Part shown: in pieces, positions 43,724 to 53,176 of the stretch | Numbering within the stretch: position 1 is the stretch's first letter | Layout of the letters: each line of letters starts with the position of its first letter | Source: Salinicoccus sediminis | GTDB lineage: Bacteria; Bacillota; Bacilli; Staphylococcales; Salinicoccaceae | NCBI RefSeq assembly: GCF_000986795.1 | Contig: NZ_LAYZ01000025.1 | Location: forward strand, 1-64,000 | Direction: 5' to 3' | Length of the DNA stretch: 64,000 nt | Position numbers and translations under genes: made by a program | The notes under the pieces: model-generated | What the model was told of the DNA's origin: nothing | Database searches by the model: none | What the model saw: only the letters and a program-made list of their open reading frames with translations

Positions 43724-45586
43724 CTATGCTGCTTCATCATCATTTTCCTGCGCCTCTTCGTCCACTGCATCTTTGGAGATGCCGAATTCATCTATGAGCT
43801 CCACAGTGCGTTCCTCACCTGCTCCCAGATCTCCGCTGATCTGATACATGCGCACGGTCATTTCACCACCGGCCACTTCATACACTGCAAAGTTCTGGGT
43901 GGATGAATCGCGGTTATTGGAATGGGATTCCTCAAACGCATCCGTTTCCTGCGGCTGTCCGCCAAATCCGAACAGGCTGTTGTAGTGATCCAGGTCCTCC
44001 TGGGTCATCCAGTCGAGATCCGGTCTGACTTCATGCAGATGCTCAAGCCCTTTGGAATAAACGTCATCATACTCTTTTGTACCACCGGTATTCGGCAGAA
44101 CATATACCGTACCGTCCGGATCCTCCATGTATTCGACACCATTTTTCCCGGTATGGGTTTCTACATCTTCAACTTCAGCGTTGGAGAAACTCTCATCTGT
44201 CGGGACGTGGGTAAGGGAATGTGTCCTTGAGATGACATGGTCATGGCCCTGCAGTGCAAGATCAATGTCCAGATCGTCTATCAGTGCGGTCAGTTCCTCC
44301 CTCACCTTCTGAACATCCTCATCCTGCAGTGAATGATAGGATTTGGAGTAGAGCGGCTTGTGATAGTTCAGTACAATCCATTCAGCACCGTTTTCCCGCG
44401 CCTGTTTTACATCCTCTTTTATCCACTCCATCTGTTCCTCGCCGATCGCTTTTTCATCCGGGTTGTCTTCTGACTTCTTGTTGTCATTCGTATTCAATGT
44501 TACAAAGTGCACCCCGTTGTAGTCGAAGGAATAGTACGACCCGCCGGAGACCGCTTCATTCGTTATCGGCACATTGGCGTGCTCATTGAATTTTTCAGTC
44601 AGTGGATCATCCCCGTATTCCAGTGCGTATTCATCGTGGTTGCCCGGTGCCACAGCCATGGCCGTCTGCATGAAATAGGGGCGCGACTGTTCGTACAGAT
44701 CCACCCATTCATCCTCTACTTCAGCAACTTCCACAACATCGCCTGTGTGAAGGGTGAAATCGGCATCCTCCGCCGTTTCAAGGGCCTGCTTCAATGTATC
44801 CGCGCCATATGCCGCTTCATTTCTCACATTTTCATTCCAGAACGCATTTTGTGTATCCGTATAATGGACAAACTTGAACGGCTCACCCTTTTCACCTGAC
44901 GTTTTGAATTGTCCGCTCTCGCTCACTTCACCCGATTCACTCCCCACTTTATAATGGTAGGTCGTGTCAGGCTCCAGGTCAGTTGCCTTCGCCTTATATG
45001 AATACTCTGTGACATCCGTCAGCTCGATATGCCCGTAGTCACCTGACATCCATTCATCCCCATGTGCCTGGGCATCCGTATAGTAGCCGTTGATGACAGG
45101 GTCGCCATTCTCATCTTCGACAGGCTCACCCTCTGCGTCTTTCTCCACTTCGGCAAATATGTAGTTCCCGTTTTCATCCCGCTCCCCATAGCTGGAAGTC
45201 ACTTCTTTTGCTTCAGCGTCGAATTCCATGGTGTCATCAAATTCACCCGATTTCGACAGCCATACTTTTGAATCTTCAAAAAGGTCGGATGTATACCAGC
45301 TGAACCCCATTTCACTTGAACTGTCTCCATTGATTGTTGTGATGATACGGTTAGGCAGATTGTTCACCGGCACCGGCGCCACTTCCGGTTTAGTCTCCGA
45401 CAGGACAGGGTCAAACTCCGACTCCCCTTCAATGTCTTCTACATCATCCTGAACCGGTGCCGCCGGACCACCGCCGCCTGCTGCAGAAACCGGCGGACTC
45501 AGAAGCATGGATGCGGTCATTGCAAAGATCATAGTTGCAATGAACACCACCTTAAACCTTTTTTTGTTCAGTAAATCGAAACCCAT
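43724..45586 (-). CDS. Exported metallophosphoesterase (purple-acid-phosphatase-like)
   Basis: A 620-residue secreted enzyme. A signal peptide covers about residues 1-36, with cleavage near PPVSAAG. A fibronectin-like N-terminal domain (to about residue 220) is followed by a calcineurin-like phosphoesterase domain with HYTDTQ, HTGDVVE, PGNHDEYAL, NYHKPLYS and LQGHDHVISR, the five metal-binding motifs. No LPXTG or surface-layer anchor is seen, so it is probably released. It is strikingly acidic, ending in DEEAQENDDEAA, as expected for an extracellular protein of a salt-adapted cell. The start 45586 follows AGGAGG. Upstream hexamers resemble a Pho box, suggesting phosphate-starvation control. 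Confidence 0.88.
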   Translation of the reverse strand: MGFDLLNKKRFKVVFIATMIFAMTASMLLSPPVSAAGGGGPAAPVQDDVEDIEGESEFDPVLSETKPEVAPVPVNNLPNRIITTINGDSSSEMGFSWYTSDLFEDSKVWLSKSGEFDDTMEFDAEAKEVTSSYGERDENGNYIFAEVEKDAEGEPVEDENGDPVINGYYTDAQAHGDEWMSGDYGHIELTDVTEYSYKAKATDLEPDTTYHYKVGSESGEVSESGQFKTSGEKGEPFKFVHYTDTQNAFWNENVRNEAAYGADTLKQALETAEDADFTLHTGDVVEVAEVEDEWVDLYEQSRPYFMQTAMAVAPGNHDEYALEYGDDPLTEKFNEHANVPITNEAVSGGSYYSFDYNGVHFVTLNTNDNKKSEDNPDEKAIGEEQMEWIKEDVKQARENGAEWIVLNYHKPLYSKSYHSLQDEDVQKVREELTALIDDLDIDLALQGHDHVISRTHSLTHVPTDESFSNAEVEDVETHTGKNGVEYMEDPDGTVYVLPNTGGTKEYDDVYSKGLEHLHEVRPDLDWMTQEDLDHYNSLFGFGGQPQETDAFEESHSNNRDSSTQNFAVYEVAGGEMTVRMYQISGDLGAGEERTVELIDEFGISKDAVDEEAQENDDEAA

Positions 45587-45633
45587 TCTCGTAATACCTC
45601 CTGTTTTTGTCACAATAATATGATTGCATTTAT

Positions 45634-45676
45634 ATTTTAAAACATGAATGTATACGCAGTTTTAATTTTATGTAAA
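45634..45676 (-). promoter_or_regulatory. Pho-box-like promoter of the metallophosphoesterase
   Basis: On the minus strand TTTACA, TTAAAA and TATACA (45676-45671, 45665-45660, 45654-45649) recur every 11 bp, near the Bacillus PhoP pattern of TTAACA-like hexamers spaced by 5 bp. A -10 TAAAAT (45639-45634) follows, placing the box at about -22 to -49. No good -35 is present, as expected of PhoP-activated promoters. Confidence 0.5.
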
Positions 45677-45856
45677 GAAAGGTTTACTTTAAATGTCCCT
45701 GCATAATGCTATACCCGTTATGGTCAATTTCGGCGGATGAAATCAAATTACATAAAAAAAGGATTTTCTAAAATTCATGCATGCATAAGAAATATATATC
45801 TTATCCTCAGAAAACACTCTGATTTTTTCAATATCATCGAAATATTAAAAATAATA
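45677..45856. other. AT-rich intergenic stretch between phosphoesterase and oppA
   Basis: This is the middle of a 404-bp gene-free region between divergent genes. It is AT-rich, with a small inverted repeat TGCATGCATA near 45777-45786. I see no open frame with a ribosome-binding site and no further promoter that I would defend. Confidence 0.5.
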
Positions 45857-45906
45857 TTGACTTTTCTGTGAAGATTGTAGATAATTTACAAACGAAAGCG
45901 TTTTCA
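45857..45906 (+). promoter_or_regulatory. oppA promoter with cre-like site
   Basis: TTGACT (45857-45862), a 17-bp spacer and GATAAT (45880-45885) form a good sigma-A promoter. CGAAAGCGTTTTCA (45893-45906) follows at about +1 to +14; it differs from the cre consensus (TGAAAGCGTTTTCA form) only at the first base. CcpA bound there would repress, so opp expression may rise when preferred sugars are absent. Confidence 0.68.
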
Positions 45907-45990
45907 GTTTTTAAGGGGTATGTTTTTCAATAGTAACAAAGGGATGTGATTCTGCATAAAACGGAATTACATTACAAAAGGGAGAAAGAA

Positions 45991-47640
45991 GTGACTTGCT
46001 TTATGAAAAATTTTAGAAGTTTATTGCTCCTCGCTGTCCTGGTTTCTGCTCTTGCAGCCTGTAATTTCGGCGGAGACTCAGGCGGCGGCGAAGCAGACAG
46101 TGCAGGTGGAGAGGGAGACCTGGAAAAATCCATCAACCTGTCCATAACATCAGATCCGCCATCATTCCATCCGGCGCTGGCAACCGATACGACATCCGGC
46201 GCAATCATGGCCAGTGTATTTGAGGGTCTGACACGCCTTGATCCGGAAGGCAACCCCGAACCGGCAATGGCGGAGAATATTGAAGTGAGTGAAGATGAGC
46301 TTACTTATACTTACACTTTGCGAGATGCTGAATGGTCGAATGGAGACCCGGTCACAGCACAGGATTTCGAATTTGCCTGGAAATGGGCGCTTAACCCCGA
46401 AAACGCTTCCGACTATGCTTACCAGCTTTACTACATTCAAGGGGCCGAAGCTTATAACACCGGTGAAGGCAGTGCGGAGGATGTAGCTGTCACAGCAGTG
46501 GATGACAAGACGCTGGAAGTGACGCTGAATAACCCGACGCCATTTTTTGATGAGCTCACAGCGTTCTATACCTACTATCCTGTGAATTCCAAAGTGGCTG
46601 AAGAGAATCCGGACTGGCACACAGATCCAAACGGAGAGAACTACATTGGAAACGGCCCGTTCACTCTTGACAGCTTCACAAGCTCGGATTCAATCGTACT
46701 TAAGAAGAATGACTCATACTGGGATGCAGACAATGTCGCACTCGACACAGTAAACGTCGACATGGTTGAAAGTGAAGCGACTGCTTTGAAGATGTATCAG
46801 GCCGGGGACCTGGATTACCTCGGCTCTCCGTTCAACACGATCGACCTCAACGCGCTGAACCAGTTCAAGGAGGACGGTACACTTAATGTCCGCGACCAGG
46901 CCGGAACCTACATGTATGTCTTCAACGTGGAAGATGAAATAATGCAGAATGAAAATATCCGCAAGGCACTGACTATTGCAATCGACCGTGAAGGACTGAT
47001 CGAGAATGTTACCAAAGGCGAACAGAAACCGGGCACCGGTCTTGTTCCGCTGACAATGGAAGGTTTCGAGGAACCAACGGAGTATTTCCCTTCCAACGAT
47101 ATCGAAGCAGCCAAAGAAGCACTCGATAAAGGGCTCGAAGAACTTGGTTTGAGCGATCCATCCGAACTCAAAATCAGCCTTTCCTATAACACAAGTGAGG
47201 CACATGCCGCCATCGCACAGTTCATACAGCAGGGCTGGAAAGAAGACCTGGGCATCGATGTATCGATGAACAACTCTGAATGGCAGGTCTATCTTGAAGA
47301 ACTGGATGCCGGGAATCATCAGGTGGGCCGTTACGGCTGGCTCGGCGACTTCAACGACCCGGTCAACTTCCTTGAGATATACAAAGCCAAAGGCGGCAAC
47401 AACAACACCAACTGGACAAATGAAGAGTACACCCAGCTGCTGAATGATGCAGCCAAGGAAACAGATCCAAAAGCACGCACGCAGATGCTGAAAGATGCAG
47501 AAGAGATATTCATGAGTGAGTTCCCGATTGCACCAATCTACTTCTACACCAATCTCTCAGTCCATGATGAAAAGGTTAAAAACATGAAATCCGACCCGCT
47601 TGGAAATGTACAGCTGAAATATGTAGATATCGAACAATAG
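45991..47640 (+). CDS. oppA: Oligopeptide ABC transporter substrate-binding lipoprotein
   Basis: A 549-residue family-5 binding protein. Signal peptide residues 1-23 end in the lipobox VSALAAC; a Gly/Asp-rich flexible linker follows; the mature part has SDPPSFHPAL, GLTRLDPEGNPEPAMAE and the C-terminal FPIAPIYFYTN typical of OppA/DppE. It captures oligopeptides at the outer membrane face. The GTG start at 45991 is chosen since AAAGGGAG lies 7 bp upstream; ATG 46003 (MKNFRSLL) is the alternative. Operon oppABCDF; a hairpin after this gene may leave more oppA mRNA than downstream mRNA. Confidence 0.92.
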   Translation: MTCFMKNFRSLLLLAVLVSALAACNFGGDSGGGEADSAGGEGDLEKSINLSITSDPPSFHPALATDTTSGAIMASVFEGLTRLDPEGNPEPAMAENIEVSEDELTYTYTLRDAEWSNGDPVTAQDFEFAWKWALNPENASDYAYQLYYIQGAEAYNTGEGSAEDVAVTAVDDKTLEVTLNNPTPFFDELTAFYTYYPVNSKVAEENPDWHTDPNGENYIGNGPFTLDSFTSSDSIVLKKNDSYWDADNVALDTVNVDMVESEATALKMYQAGDLDYLGSPFNTIDLNALNQFKEDGTLNVRDQAGTYMYVFNVEDEIMQNENIRKALTIAIDREGLIENVTKGEQKPGTGLVPLTMEGFEEPTEYFPSNDIEAAKEALDKGLEELGLSDPSELKISLSYNTSEAHAAIAQFIQQGWKEDLGIDVSMNNSEWQVYLEELDAGNHQVGRYGWLGDFNDPVNFLEIYKAKGGNNNTNWTNEEYTQLLNDAAKETDPKARTQMLKDAEEIFMSEFPIAPIYFYTNLSVHDEKVKNMKSDPLGNVQLKYVDIEQ

Positions 47641-47653
47641 GAAATTCTTTTGT

Positions 47654-47678
47654 CAGGTGAGTATATGATACTCACCTG
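47654..47678 (+). terminator. Intercistronic hairpin between oppA and oppB
   Basis: Perfect 11-bp arms CAGGTGAGTAT / ATACTCACCTG with an ATG loop are followed by TCATTTTTG. It probably acts as a partial terminator or mRNA-stabilising stem, giving excess binding protein over the membrane components. Confidence 0.7.
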
Positions 47679-47706
47679 TCATTTTTGAAAAAAGGAGCAT
47701 ACTACC

Positions 47707-48645
47707 ATGATCAAATATCTTGGTCAGCGTCTGATCTATATCGTCATTGCATTATTCCTGATCATTACAGCAACATTTTTCCTGATGCGCATGGCGCCGG
47801 GCAACCCCTTCGCTTCCGAAAGGGCGCTGCCTCCTGCGATACAGGAAAGTCTCAATGAAAAATACGGGCTCGACAACCCGTGGTATATACAGTACAAAGA
47901 CTATCTCGTAAACAGTGCGACAGGCGACTTCGGTACCTCGATGAAGTATAAATACAGGGAAACGAACGATATGATCGCCGAAGGCTTCCCGATCTCGATG
48001 ACACTCGGCCTCGAAGCGATGTTCATCGCAGTCGGCTTCGGTGTGCTGATCGGCACCATCGCTGCACTGTTCCACAATAAGTGGCCGGACTACCTGATGA
48101 GCGTTCTGGCAGTCATAGGCATATCGGTACCGTCATTCGTCATGGCGGCAGTACTGCAGTACTATCTTGCCCTGCAGGCAGGGTGGTTCCCGATTGCCGG
48201 ATGGAACGGCTTCATCTACAGCATATTGCCGGCAATCGCCCTCGCTTCGACACCGATGGCGTTCATTGCGAAGCTGACCCGTTCGAGCATGCTGGAAGAG
48301 ACGAACAGTGAATATGTAAAAATGGCAAAAGCCAAAGGGATTTCCCGCTGGGTCGTTGTATTCAAGCACGCGCTGAGAAACGCCCTGCTGCCGGTGGTCA
48401 CATATCTTGCTCCGCTGACTGCCGGAATCATTACCGGCAGCTTCGTAATCGAAGAGATATTCGCCATCCCCGGCATAGGCAAATATTTTGTTACGAGTAT
48501 TTCAAACCGGGATTACACAGTCATCATGGGAACCACCGTATTCTATTCTGTAATCCTGCTGCTGGCTGTTCTGATCGTGGATATTCTCTACAGCTTCATC
48601 GATCCGCGCATCAGCCTGAAGGGAGGGAAATCAAATGGCAGATAA
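47707..48645 (+). CDS. oppB: Oligopeptide ABC transporter permease
   Basis: A 312-residue binding-protein-dependent permease with six helices. The N-terminal [32 protein letters not shown] is typical of OppB/DppB, and the EAA-type loop reads [32 protein letters not shown] precedes the ATG. It overlaps oppC by 11 bp. Confidence 0.95.
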   Translation: MIKYLGQRLIYIVIALFLIITATFFLMRMAPGNPFASERALPPAIQESLNEKYGLDNPWYIQYKDYLVNSATGDFGTSMKYKYRETNDMIAEGFPISMTLGLEAMFIAVGFGVLIGTIAALFHNKWPDYLMSVLAVIGISVPSFVMAAVLQYYLALQAGWFPIAGWNGFIYSILPAIALASTPMAFIAKLTRSSMLEETNSEYVKMAKAKGISRWVVVFKHALRNALLPVVTYLAPLTAGIITGSFVIEEIFAIPGIGKYFVTSISNRDYTVIMGTTVFYSVILLLAVLIVDILYSFIDPRISLKGGKSNGR

Positions 48646-49564
48646 GAACGTATCCGAACTTCAACCTTCCGATTTTGAAATCGTTGGAAACAAGACGTCA
48701 GAGACGGAAACCCTTGCCAGGAAATCAATTTCCTTCTGGGGAGAAGTCTCCCGCAGGTTCATAAAGAACAAACTGGCGCTCATCGGCTTCATTACACTCG
48801 CGATCATCATCATCGGTGCAATATGCGGTCCATGGATTTCCGAATTCACGTACCGGCAGCAGAACGGTGATTATAACATGGCACCGAACGGTACATACTG
48901 GTTCGGCACCGACGATCTTGGAAGGGACATTTTCACGCGAGTCTGGATAGGTGCACGCATTTCCATCTTCATCGGTTTTGCCGCAGCCATCATTGACCTG
49001 ATCATCGGTGTCGCCTGGGGTGCGGTGGCCGGCCTTACCGGCGGGCGTACAGATGAGATCATGATGCGCATCGCCGATATACTGACCGCCATCCCGTACC
49101 TTCTCGTTGTCATCATACTGCTTGTTGTGATGCAGCCGGGACTGTTCCCGATGATCATTGCGCTGTCACTCACGGGCTGGGTCAACATGGCGAGGATTAC
49201 ACGCTCTGAAATACTGAAGCTGAAAAACCAGGAATACGTCCTTGCAGCAAGAACACTGGGGGCGAACAATCTCCATCTGATCAAACGGCACCTTCTGCCG
49301 AATGCACTCGGTGCAATTCTCGTCACCATGACACTGACGATTCCTACCGCAATATTCACGGAAGCATTCCTGAGCTACCTGGGGCTTGGTGTCCCTGCAC
49401 CGCTCGCCAGCTGGGGAACGATGGCCAATGACGGCTATCCGGCACTGGCTAATGCGCCGTGGCGGCTTTTCTTCCCCGGAGTGCTGATATGTCTGACTAT
49501 TTTTGCATTCAATGCTGTCGGTGACGGCTTGAGAGATGCACTGGACCCTAAGTTAAGGAAGTGA
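48635..49564 (+). CDS. oppC: Oligopeptide ABC transporter permease
   Basis: A 309-residue permease with the OppC-type cytosolic N-terminus, [19 protein letters not shown], the [20 protein letters not shown] segment and the EAA-loop [26 protein letters not shown]. It forms the channel with OppB. Its ATG lies inside oppB with GGGAGGG upstream, so translation is coupled. Confidence 0.95.
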   Translation: MADKNVSELQPSDFEIVGNKTSETETLARKSISFWGEVSRRFIKNKLALIGFITLAIIIIGAICGPWISEFTYRQQNGDYNMAPNGTYWFGTDDLGRDIFTRVWIGARISIFIGFAAAIIDLIIGVAWGAVAGLTGGRTDEIMMRIADILTAIPYLLVVIILLVVMQPGLFPMIIALSLTGWVNMARITRSEILKLKNQEYVLAARTLGANNLHLIKRHLLPNALGAILVTMTLTIPTAIFTEAFLSYLGLGVPAPLASWGTMANDGYPALANAPWRLFFPGVLICLTIFAFNAVGDGLRDALDPKLRK

Positions 49565-49566
49565 CT

Positions 49567-50613
49567 ATGATGAATGAACCGATACTGCAGATGAAAAACC
49601 TTGAAATTGATTTTAAGACTTATGCCGGCACTGTGAAAGCGGTCCGCAAGGTCAGTTTTGATGTATTTGAAGGAGAAACACTCGCTATCGTGGGTGAATC
49701 CGGGTCAGGCAAAAGTGTGACCAACCAGGCCATCATGAAGCTGCTTCCCCAGCCGCCCGCAATCTATGCCGGCGGGGAGATCCTGTTCGGAGGAAATAAC
49801 CTTCTTGAGAAATCAGAAAAACAGATGGAAAGAATACGGGGCAATGAAATCAGCATGATATTCCAGGATCCGATGACATCGCTGAACCCGACCATGAAAA
49901 TCGGCAAACAGATTACAGAAGTCATGCTGAAGCATAAGAAAATATCATCCGGTGACGCAAAAAAACGCGCACTGGAACTGATGGAACTGGTGGGCATCCC
50001 CAGTCCAAAAAAGCGCCTGAACCAGTATCCACATGAATTTTCGGGGGGCATGAGGCAGAGGGTTGTCATCGCAATTGCACTGGCTGCAGATCCCAGACTG
50101 CTGATCGCCGATGAACCCACGACCGCCCTTGATGTGACCATCCAGGCACAGATACTTGAAGTCATGAAAGATGTACAGAAAAACTCCCGTACATCGATCA
50201 TCTTCATCACACACGACCTCGGTGTGGTTGCGAACGTGGCTGACCGTGTGGCAGTCATGTATGCGGGTGAAATAGTCGAGATCGGCTCGGTGGATGATAT
50301 CTTCTACAACCCGCAGCACCCTTATACGTGGGGGCTGCTCGGTTCGATGCCTGATATGAATGCAGACAAAAAAGAAGAGTTGAGAACGATCCCCGGTTCT
50401 CCGCCAAATCTGGTCGATCCGCCCCGGGGTGACGCTTTCGCTGCGAGGAATCCCCGTGCCATGAAGATCGATTTCGAAAAGAGCCCTCCAATGTTCGAAG
50501 CGGGCAAAGACCACTACGCGAAAACGTGGCGCCTCCATCCGGACGCTCCGAAAACTGAAGTGCCTGAAATCATCAGGGACAGATATATCCAATACAACGG
50601 CGGTGATCAGTGA
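49567..50613 (+). CDS. oppD: Oligopeptide ABC transporter ATPase
   Basis: A 348-residue ABC ATPase with Walker [10 protein letters not shown], signature FSGGMRQR, Walker [13 protein letters not shown] and the C-terminal oligopeptide-transporter domain ending near [13 protein letters not shown] 49567 (AAGGA at 7 bp) is preferred to GTG 49561. Some OppD proteins bind a 4Fe-4S cluster through C-terminal cysteines; none is visible here. Confidence 0.94.
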   Translation: MMNEPILQMKNLEIDFKTYAGTVKAVRKVSFDVFEGETLAIVGESGSGKSVTNQAIMKLLPQPPAIYAGGEILFGGNNLLEKSEKQMERIRGNEISMIFQDPMTSLNPTMKIGKQITEVMLKHKKISSGDAKKRALELMELVGIPSPKKRLNQYPHEFSGGMRQRVVIAIALAADPRLLIADEPTTALDVTIQAQILEVMKDVQKNSRTSIIFITHDLGVVANVADRVAVMYAGEIVEIGSVDDIFYNPQHPYTWGLLGSMPDMNADKKEELRTIPGSPPNLVDPPRGDAFAARNPRAMKIDFEKSPPMFEAGKDHYAKTWRLHPDAPKTEVPEIIRDRYIQYNGGDQ

Positions 50614-51530
50614 TGGCAGAACCGATTTTGACAGTGAAGAACCTGCAGAAGCATTTTGGCGCCAAGAATAATCCGCTCAGGGCTGTTGATGATATCTCCT
50701 TCCATGTCATGCCGGGTGAAACGCTCGGCCTGGTGGGGGAATCAGGGTGCGGAAAATCCACAACAGGACGTACGATCATCAACCTTTATGACAAAACGGG
50801 CGGAGAGGTGGAATTCGACGGTAGAAACAATGACAGACTGTCCAGGAAGGAACAAAAGCAGTTCCATCAGAAACTGCAGATGATCTTCCAGGATCCATAT
50901 GCGTCACTCAATCCGAGAATGACTGTCTTTGAAATACTCGAAGAAGGCTATGATATCCATAAACTGTACAAGAAGAAAAAAGAAAGACGTGAGAAAATAT
51001 ATGGGCTGCTCGAATCCGTCGGACTGAACAGAGAGCATGCAAACCGCTACCCGCATGAATTTTCAGGCGGACAGCGGCAGAGGATCGGCATTGCGCGGGC
51101 ACTCAGTTTCGATCCGAAGCTGATCATTGCCGACGAACCGATTTCAGCGCTGGATGTTTCAATCCAGGCACAGGTCGTAAACATGATGAAGAATATACAG
51201 AAAGAGCGTGGGCTCGCATATCTTTTCATCGCCCACGACCTTTCGATGGTCAAATACATTTCCGACAGGATTGCCGTCATGTATAAAGGTAAGATCATGG
51301 AAATAGGGGAAGCGGCCGATTTATATGAGCGGCCGGTCCATCCATACACCAAATCACTGCTTTCAGCCGTTCCACAGCCGGATCCCCATTCCGAGAAGGG
51401 ACGCCGGAGGATCAGTTACGATGCAGGCATGCATGAGTATACTGAAGACGAAGAGCTGGAACTCAGGGATTTCGGCAACAATCACCTCGTGTACTGTTCC
51501 AAAAAAGAATATGACAGCTGGAAAGCATGA
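50613..51530 (+). CDS. oppF: Oligopeptide ABC transporter ATPase
   Basis: A 305-residue ABC ATPase with Walker [10 protein letters not shown], signature FSGGQRQR and Walker [13 protein letters not shown]; after residue 230 it has the [17 protein letters not shown] segment typical of OppF/DppF. Its ATG overlaps the oppD stop (TGATG). It closes the operon before a strong terminator. Confidence 0.94.
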   Translation: MAEPILTVKNLQKHFGAKNNPLRAVDDISFHVMPGETLGLVGESGCGKSTTGRTIINLYDKTGGEVEFDGRNNDRLSRKEQKQFHQKLQMIFQDPYASLNPRMTVFEILEEGYDIHKLYKKKKERREKIYGLLESVGLNREHANRYPHEFSGGQRQRIGIARALSFDPKLIIADEPISALDVSIQAQVVNMMKNIQKERGLAYLFIAHDLSMVKYISDRIAVMYKGKIMEIGEAADLYERPVHPYTKSLLSAVPQPDPHSEKGRRRISYDAGMHEYTEDEELELRDFGNNHLVYCSKKEYDSWKA

Positions 51531-51564
51531 CAAAAGCGCTGCAGACATTCCTGCAGCGCTTTTG
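51531..51564. terminator. Bidirectional terminator between oppF and narT
   Basis: CAAAAGCGCTGCAG and CTGCAGCGCTTTTG form 14-bp arms around a 6-nt loop between convergent genes. A and T runs are built into the arm ends, so it serves both directions. Confidence 0.85.
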
Positions 51565-51574
51565 CGTTGTTGCC

Positions 51575-53059
51575 TCAGTCCATTTCAGAGAAGGTGCCGA
51601 CGTACCTTTCTATGTCCCCCTCTTTGCTACGGACTTCCTTGATGTTCAGCCACTGTCTGTACAGTTCCCCGTTTTTCTTCTTATTGATGATTTCACCCTG
51701 CCATATGCCTTCCTGCCGCAGCATATCCCACATGTTGGTGTAGAACGTCCTGTCCTGTTCTCCGGACTGGAGGATGTTCGGGCTTGCGCCGCGCACTTCC
51801 TCCTCGGTATATCCCGTGATCTCGGTGAACCTCGGATTGATGTCGGTGATCTTCCCGCGCTCATCGGTCACCAGCACGCCCTGCCCCATCGAGTTGAAGA
51901 CTTTGGAGGCGATGGAGACTTTATTCTGGTAGAACATCCAGCCTGCCAGTATGAGGCTCGCCAGCGCGACCTGAGACAGCAGCATGAAGCCGATCGAGTA
52001 CTGGCCCGTAATGCCGTGGATTGATGCCAGTATGAGCGGCGGGAAGAATCCGCCGAGCCCGCCCATCATGGATACGAAACCGTTGGCGATCCCTGCCTGT
52101 TTGCTGAAGTACTGCGGCACCAGTTTGAACACAAGCCCGTTGCCGATTCCGGATGTAGCGGCCACCAGCAGACATCCGATGCTGAACAGCAGGAATGTCG
52201 GTGAAAATGCAAGGATGATCCCGCCGATGGTGATGCCGAGGAAAGTATAGATGAGCGCAATCAGCGGATTGAACCTGTCGCCGATGAACCCACCGAGCGG
52301 CCGGATGAATGTGGCCAGGGCGATGAATCCGGCTGTCCGGATGCCCGCATCGACGTTATCCACACCGTAGTTTGTAATCAGGAAGTTCGGCAGGAATACC
52401 GTAAAGGCGACGAATGAACCGAACGTGATGAAGTACCACAGGGAAACCACCCATAATTTCTCGTTGTTGATGATTCCCCTGATCTGTCCGAGCAGCGGCT
52501 GTTTCACCAGCTTCTCCCGGCGGTCGCCGAAGAAGATATTGATGACGATGAAAACGACCAGTACAACCAAGAGAACCCGGATGGTGTTCTGCCAGCCGAT
52601 CTGTACGGCCAGAACCGGCGCGGAAAAGCTTGCGATCGCCGTACCGATATTGCCGACACCGTAGATACCGTTGATCAGCCCGTGCTTTTCCTTTGGGTAG
52701 TACTTCGGCAGACTCGTCACCCCCACAGAGAACATCGCTCCGCCGATGCCCAGGAAGAAACCGCCTATGAGCAGGTCTGTATGCGAAGAGGTGTTGCTTA
52801 TATAATAGATGGGGAACAGAAGTAGTATGAAACTGATGATGAACACTTTCCTTGCGCCGATGACGTTCGCATAATAACCCAGCGGTATCCTGAGGATCGA
52901 ACCGAGAATGACCGGCACCGCCGTAATGATTGCCACCTGTTCTGCGGGGATGTTCACATCTTCTGAGATGAAAGGTATCAGGGGGGAGATGATGACCCAG
53001 CAGATGAAACCGACCAGCATGTTCACAGTCTGTAGCGGGAGCTGAATTTTCCTGATCAT
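51575..53059 (-). CDS. narT: NarT-type nitrate/nitrite transporter fused to a C-terminal PAS domain
   Basis: A 494-residue protein. Residues 1-380 are a 12-helix major facilitator of the NarK/NarT type, with arginines in SILRIPLGYYAN and TFIRPLGG at the places of the nitrate-binding Arg residues, and the GGLGGFFPP signature. The last helix runs straight into residues 386-494, a PAS domain: FNSMGQGVLVTDERGKITD, INPRFTEITGYTEEEV, then WQGEIINKKKNGELY and the closing beta strands to the C-terminus. Staphylococcal NarT is about 388 residues and lacks it. No kinase or output domain follows. ATG 53059 has AAGG upstream. A weak promoter (TATAAT, 53110-53105) lies just upstream. Confidence 0.9.
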   Translation of the reverse strand: MIRKIQLPLQTVNMLVGFICWVIISPLIPFISEDVNIPAEQVAIITAVPVILGSILRIPLGYYANVIGARKVFIISFILLLFPIYYISNTSSHTDLLIGGFFLGIGGAMFSVGVTSLPKYYPKEKHGLINGIYGVGNIGTAIASFSAPVLAVQIGWQNTIRVLLVVLVVFIVINIFFGDRREKLVKQPLLGQIRGIINNEKLWVVSLWYFITFGSFVAFTVFLPNFLITNYGVDNVDAGIRTAGFIALATFIRPLGGFIGDRFNPLIALIYTFLGITIGGIILAFSPTFLLFSIGCLLVAATSGIGNGLVFKLVPQYFSKQAGIANGFVSMMGGLGGFFPPLILASIHGITGQYSIGFMLLSQVALASLILAGWMFYQNKVSIASKVFNSMGQGVLVTDERGKITDINPRFTEITGYTEEEVRGASPNILQSGEQDRTFYTNMWDMLRQEGIWQGEIINKKKNGELYRQWLNIKEVRSKEGDIERYVGTFSEMD

Positions 53060-53121
53060 TGTTTTCACACCTTATATCATTTTCTATTTTTGTTCTTCAC
53101 ATCCATTATAATTTCTGCACT

Positions 53122-53176
53122 AAAAAAGAAACATAAGGGACTCCCCTCATTATTGAGGGGGAATACCTTATGTTTC
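53122..53176 (-). terminator. Terminator of the nar-nre operon
   Basis: A long hairpin, AAACATAAGGTATTCCCCCTC and its near-complement, spans 53126-53175 with a TTATT-type loop and is followed on the minus strand by TTTTTT. It overlaps the stop of the hemerythrin gene and separates narT from the operon upstream. Confidence 0.85.

Noticed and set aside
51575-51904. Treating the PAS region as a separate gene
   Set aside because: It is in frame with the transporter, without a stop, RBS or start codon of its own between the last helix and the domain.
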